Source of the DNA: Caballeronia zhejiangensis
Lineage (GTDB): Bacteria; Pseudomonadota; Gammaproteobacteria; Burkholderiales; Burkholderiaceae
Direction of reading: 5' to 3'
NCBI RefSeq assembly: GCF_000698575.1
Contig: NZ_JFHD01000030.1
Coordinates: 1 to 64,000 of the forward strand
DNA length: 64,000 bases
Under the pieces are notes generated by a model. The model was not told the DNA's origin, made no database searches, and saw only the letters and a program-made list of their open reading frames with translations. Positions 62,372 through 64,000 of this stretch are shown here, in pieces. How positions within the stretch are numbered: position 1 is the first letter of the stretch; each line of letters begins with the position of its first letter. The position numbers and the translations under genes were made by a program.

Positions 62372-63289
62372 TCACGCTTCGCCCGGGCGCGCTGCGAACA
62401 TGCCGCGCCAGGACACCGTCGCCATCAGCGAGGCCGCGACGATCATCCCGCCGCCGATCCAGCCCGCCATCGACACACGTTCGCCGAGCCACGCGCTCGC
62501 GAAGAGCGCGCCGAACGCGGGCTCGCTGCCCATCAGGAGCGAGACGCGCGTCGGGCTGCTGCGGCCGATCGCGTAGTTCTGCGCGAAGAAGGCGAAAAGG
62601 GTGCACGCGCACACGAGATACAGCACCGATCCCCAGAACATGCCGTGACCGGCGAGAGCGGGCAGCGACTGCCATTGCGATGGCGCGAAAACCAACGCGA
62701 TGACCGCGCTGCCCGATGCGACCACGCCCGCCTGCACCGCCGTCACCGTAAGCGCGGGCAGGGGAGCCGCGCGCAACACGCGCTTCGTCACGCAAACGGA
62801 CAGCGCGCGCAGCACGGCGGCGGCGAGGATCAGTCCATCGCCGGCATTGAAGTCGAAGGACAGCGCGCCGTCGCTCGCGAGCAGCCACGCGCCCGCGAAC
62901 GACACGCCGACCGCCAGCCACTCGGCCGCGCCGGGGCGTCGCCTGAGCAGCGCCCATTCGACGAGCGGCGTCAGCACGACGCACAAGCTGATCAGAAACG
63001 CGGCGTTCGCGGCGCGCGTATGGAGCACGCCGAATGTCTCAGCTAGAAAAATCGAAAGCAGCAGCAAGCCGAGAACGAGCACGCCGCGAAGGGCCGCCGC
63101 GCTCGCGTGCCGCAGATGCCGCAGGTTGACGGCGAGCAGACAGAACGTGATGCCGAAGCGCAGCGCGAGCAGCCCCAGCACCGGATAGAACGCGAGCGCG
63201 CTCTTGACGATGCCGTAGCTGCTGCCCCACACCATCGCGACGGCGAAGAGCAGGAGATCGGAAAGAGGAAGCAGGCGTCGGACGGTCAT
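62372..63289 (-). CDS. EamA/DMT-family transporter
   Basis: 305 residues from ATG 63289 (GGAGC ahead). Ten membrane segments in two EamA halves (LLLFAVAMVWGSSYGIVKSALAFYP, then LAGHGMFWGSVLYLVCACTLFAFFAQNYAIG). It probably exports small metabolites or amino acids; the substrate is unknown. It is divergent from the LysR gene at 63387 across 97 bp, the common regulator-exporter arrangement. Confidence 0.87.
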   Translation of the reverse strand: MTVRRLLPLSDLLLFAVAMVWGSSYGIVKSALAFYPVLGLLALRFGITFCLLAVNLRHLRHASAAALRGVLVLGLLLLSIFLAETFGVLHTRAANAAFLISLCVVLTPLVEWALLRRRPGAAEWLAVGVSFAGAWLLASDGALSFDFNAGDGLILAAAVLRALSVCVTKRVLRAAPLPALTVTAVQAGVVASGSAVIALVFAPSQWQSLPALAGHGMFWGSVLYLVCACTLFAFFAQNYAIGRSSPTRVSLLMGSEPAFGALFASAWLGERVSMAGWIGGGMIVAASLMATVSWRGMFAARPGEA

Positions 63290-63386
63290 GGAGCGGCTCC
63301 GTGAGAAAGTAGCCGTCATTGTCGAATGATGCGTTCAGCGCGATAATCGGCTTCAGTCGCACAGCTTTCTTGTCACCAATGCACAA

Positions 63387-64000
63387 ATGAATCCCGCCGA
63401 TCTTTTCGACCTGATGCCGGACATGGCCGTATTCGCGCGCGTCGTCGATGCGGGCAACTTCTCGGTCGCGGCGCGGCAACTGGGCAGCACGCCGTCGACG
63501 GTCAGCCGCCAGATCAAGCGTCTTGAAGAGGCGCTCGCCACGCGGCTGCTCGAGCGCTCGACGCGCAAGATCCGCGTTACCGAGTCGGGGCTTCAGGTGT
63601 ATCGGCATTGCCGCGACATGGCCGCGGCGGCGTCCGGCGCGGTCGATGCGGCGGGGCAGGTGTCGGGCAAGCCGCAGGGCCGCGTCGCGCTGTCGGCGCC
63701 GACGGCTTACGCGAAGTCCGTGATTCATCCGCTCGTGCCGGCGTTTCTCGCGGCGTATCCGGATGTCGATCTTCAGCTCGTCTTCAGCGATCACGATATC
63801 GATCCGCTCGACAGCGACGTCGATCTCGTCATCCGCGCGACGAGCCATCCGCCGCAAGGGCTCGCCGCGCGCCCGCTCGGACGCGTGCGCTGGCTGCTGT
63901 GCGCGTCGGCGGGCTATCTGCGGGAGCGTGGCGCGCCGGCGCATCCGCGCGAGCTGGCGCTGCACGATTGCATCCATCTGGGCGAAACCGCCGACGACAA
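63387..64000 (+). CDS. LysR-family regulator, N-terminal part
   Basis: The gene runs off the right edge; about 204 residues are visible from ATG 63387 (MNPADLFDLMPDMAVFARV). The HTH is AGNFSVAARQLGSTPSTVSRQIKRLE. The effector domain begins with GRVALSAPTAYAKSVIHPLVP and continues to the window end. It is divergent from the DMT transporter, which it probably controls. Later in-frame ATGs at 63414 and 63423 are weaker starts. Confidence 0.88.
   Translation, partial: MNPADLFDLMPDMAVFARVVDAGNFSVAARQLGSTPSTVSRQIKRLEEALATRLLERSTRKIRVTESGLQVYRHCRDMAAAASGAVDAAGQVSGKPQGRVALSAPTAYAKSVIHPLVPAFLAAYPDVDLQLVFSDHDIDPLDSDVDLVIRATSHPPQGLAARPLGRVRWLLCASAGYLRERGAPAHPRELALHDCIHLGETADD

Noticed and set aside
1-64000. 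CRISPR arrays, tRNA or rRNA genes, prophage or intact insertion sequences
   Set aside because: None seen on either strand by reading; only the inverted-repeat family behaves like mobile or repeated DNA.

Overview
The window is a GC-rich (mid-60s % by eye), densely coded stretch of a betaproteobacterial chromosome, most likely from the Burkholderiaceae (Caballeronia/Paraburkholderia/Burkholderia group). The evidence is the phaA-phaB-phaR polyhydroxybutyrate cluster, a Ku/LigD end-joining pair with PE-LIG-POL order, a kguEKT-D-ptxS ketogluconate locus, and many LysR regulators and Burkholderia-type small proteins. I count about 60 genes, of which the first (phaA) and last (a LysR gene) run off the window. 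I see no tRNA, rRNA, CRISPR array, prophage or intact transposase.

Layout. 1-7.4 kb: PHB synthesis (phaA end, phaB, phaR with a probable PhaR operator), a frameshifted glycosyltransferase-like gene, rimO, a KDG-type sugar kinase, a second thiolase (bktB-like) and a lipoprotein. 7.5-12.4 kb: metC, serB, a LysR/alcohol-dehydrogenase divergent pair and a secreted protein. 12.7-16.7 kb: ku-ligD and a small hydrophilic protein. 16.9-22.3 kb: a red-light signalling operon (heme oxygenase, bacteriophytochrome, single-domain response regulator, hybrid kinase). 22.5-25 kb: two VOC-fold genes (the first frameshifted) and a FetAB-like exporter. 25-31.2 kb: an AsmA protein, a TonB-dependent receptor with a DUF2946 gene, a noncoding stretch with a cluster of DnaA-box-like sites, and small proteins. 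31.4-36.3 kb: CLC channel, aldo/keto reductase, GST and a gamma-synthase-family PLP enzyme.

36.3-43.1 kb is a coherent sulfur module: a cytoplasmic molybdenum sulfite dehydrogenase (SoeABC type), a YeiH-family exporter and a divergent YeiE-like LysR regulator. 43.2-49.4 kb is the 2-ketogluconate locus kguE-kguK-kguT-[repeat element]-kguD-ptxS, with a perfect 14-bp PtxS/LacI-type operator upstream of kguE. The rest (49.4-64 kb) holds an intramembrane protease, a Spy-like protein, LysR and Lrp regulators, a saccharopine-dehydrogenase-like enzyme, a P-loop kinase, a Na+/H+ antiporter, a flavoprotein disulfide reductase, transporters, a PRC-barrel lipoprotein, an ankyrin protein and a DUF938 methyltransferase.

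The least explained signal is a repeat family. A 0.7-kb inverted-repeat element splits the kgu operon (46482-47180) and a 75-bp miniature relative lies at 58093-58167. Both sit exactly where the top strand switches from G+T-rich to A+C-rich. The switch reaches into the flanking genes and is independent of gene orientation. Two frameshifts (near 2890 and 22762) lie in short low-complexity runs and may be sequencing errors or real gene decay.
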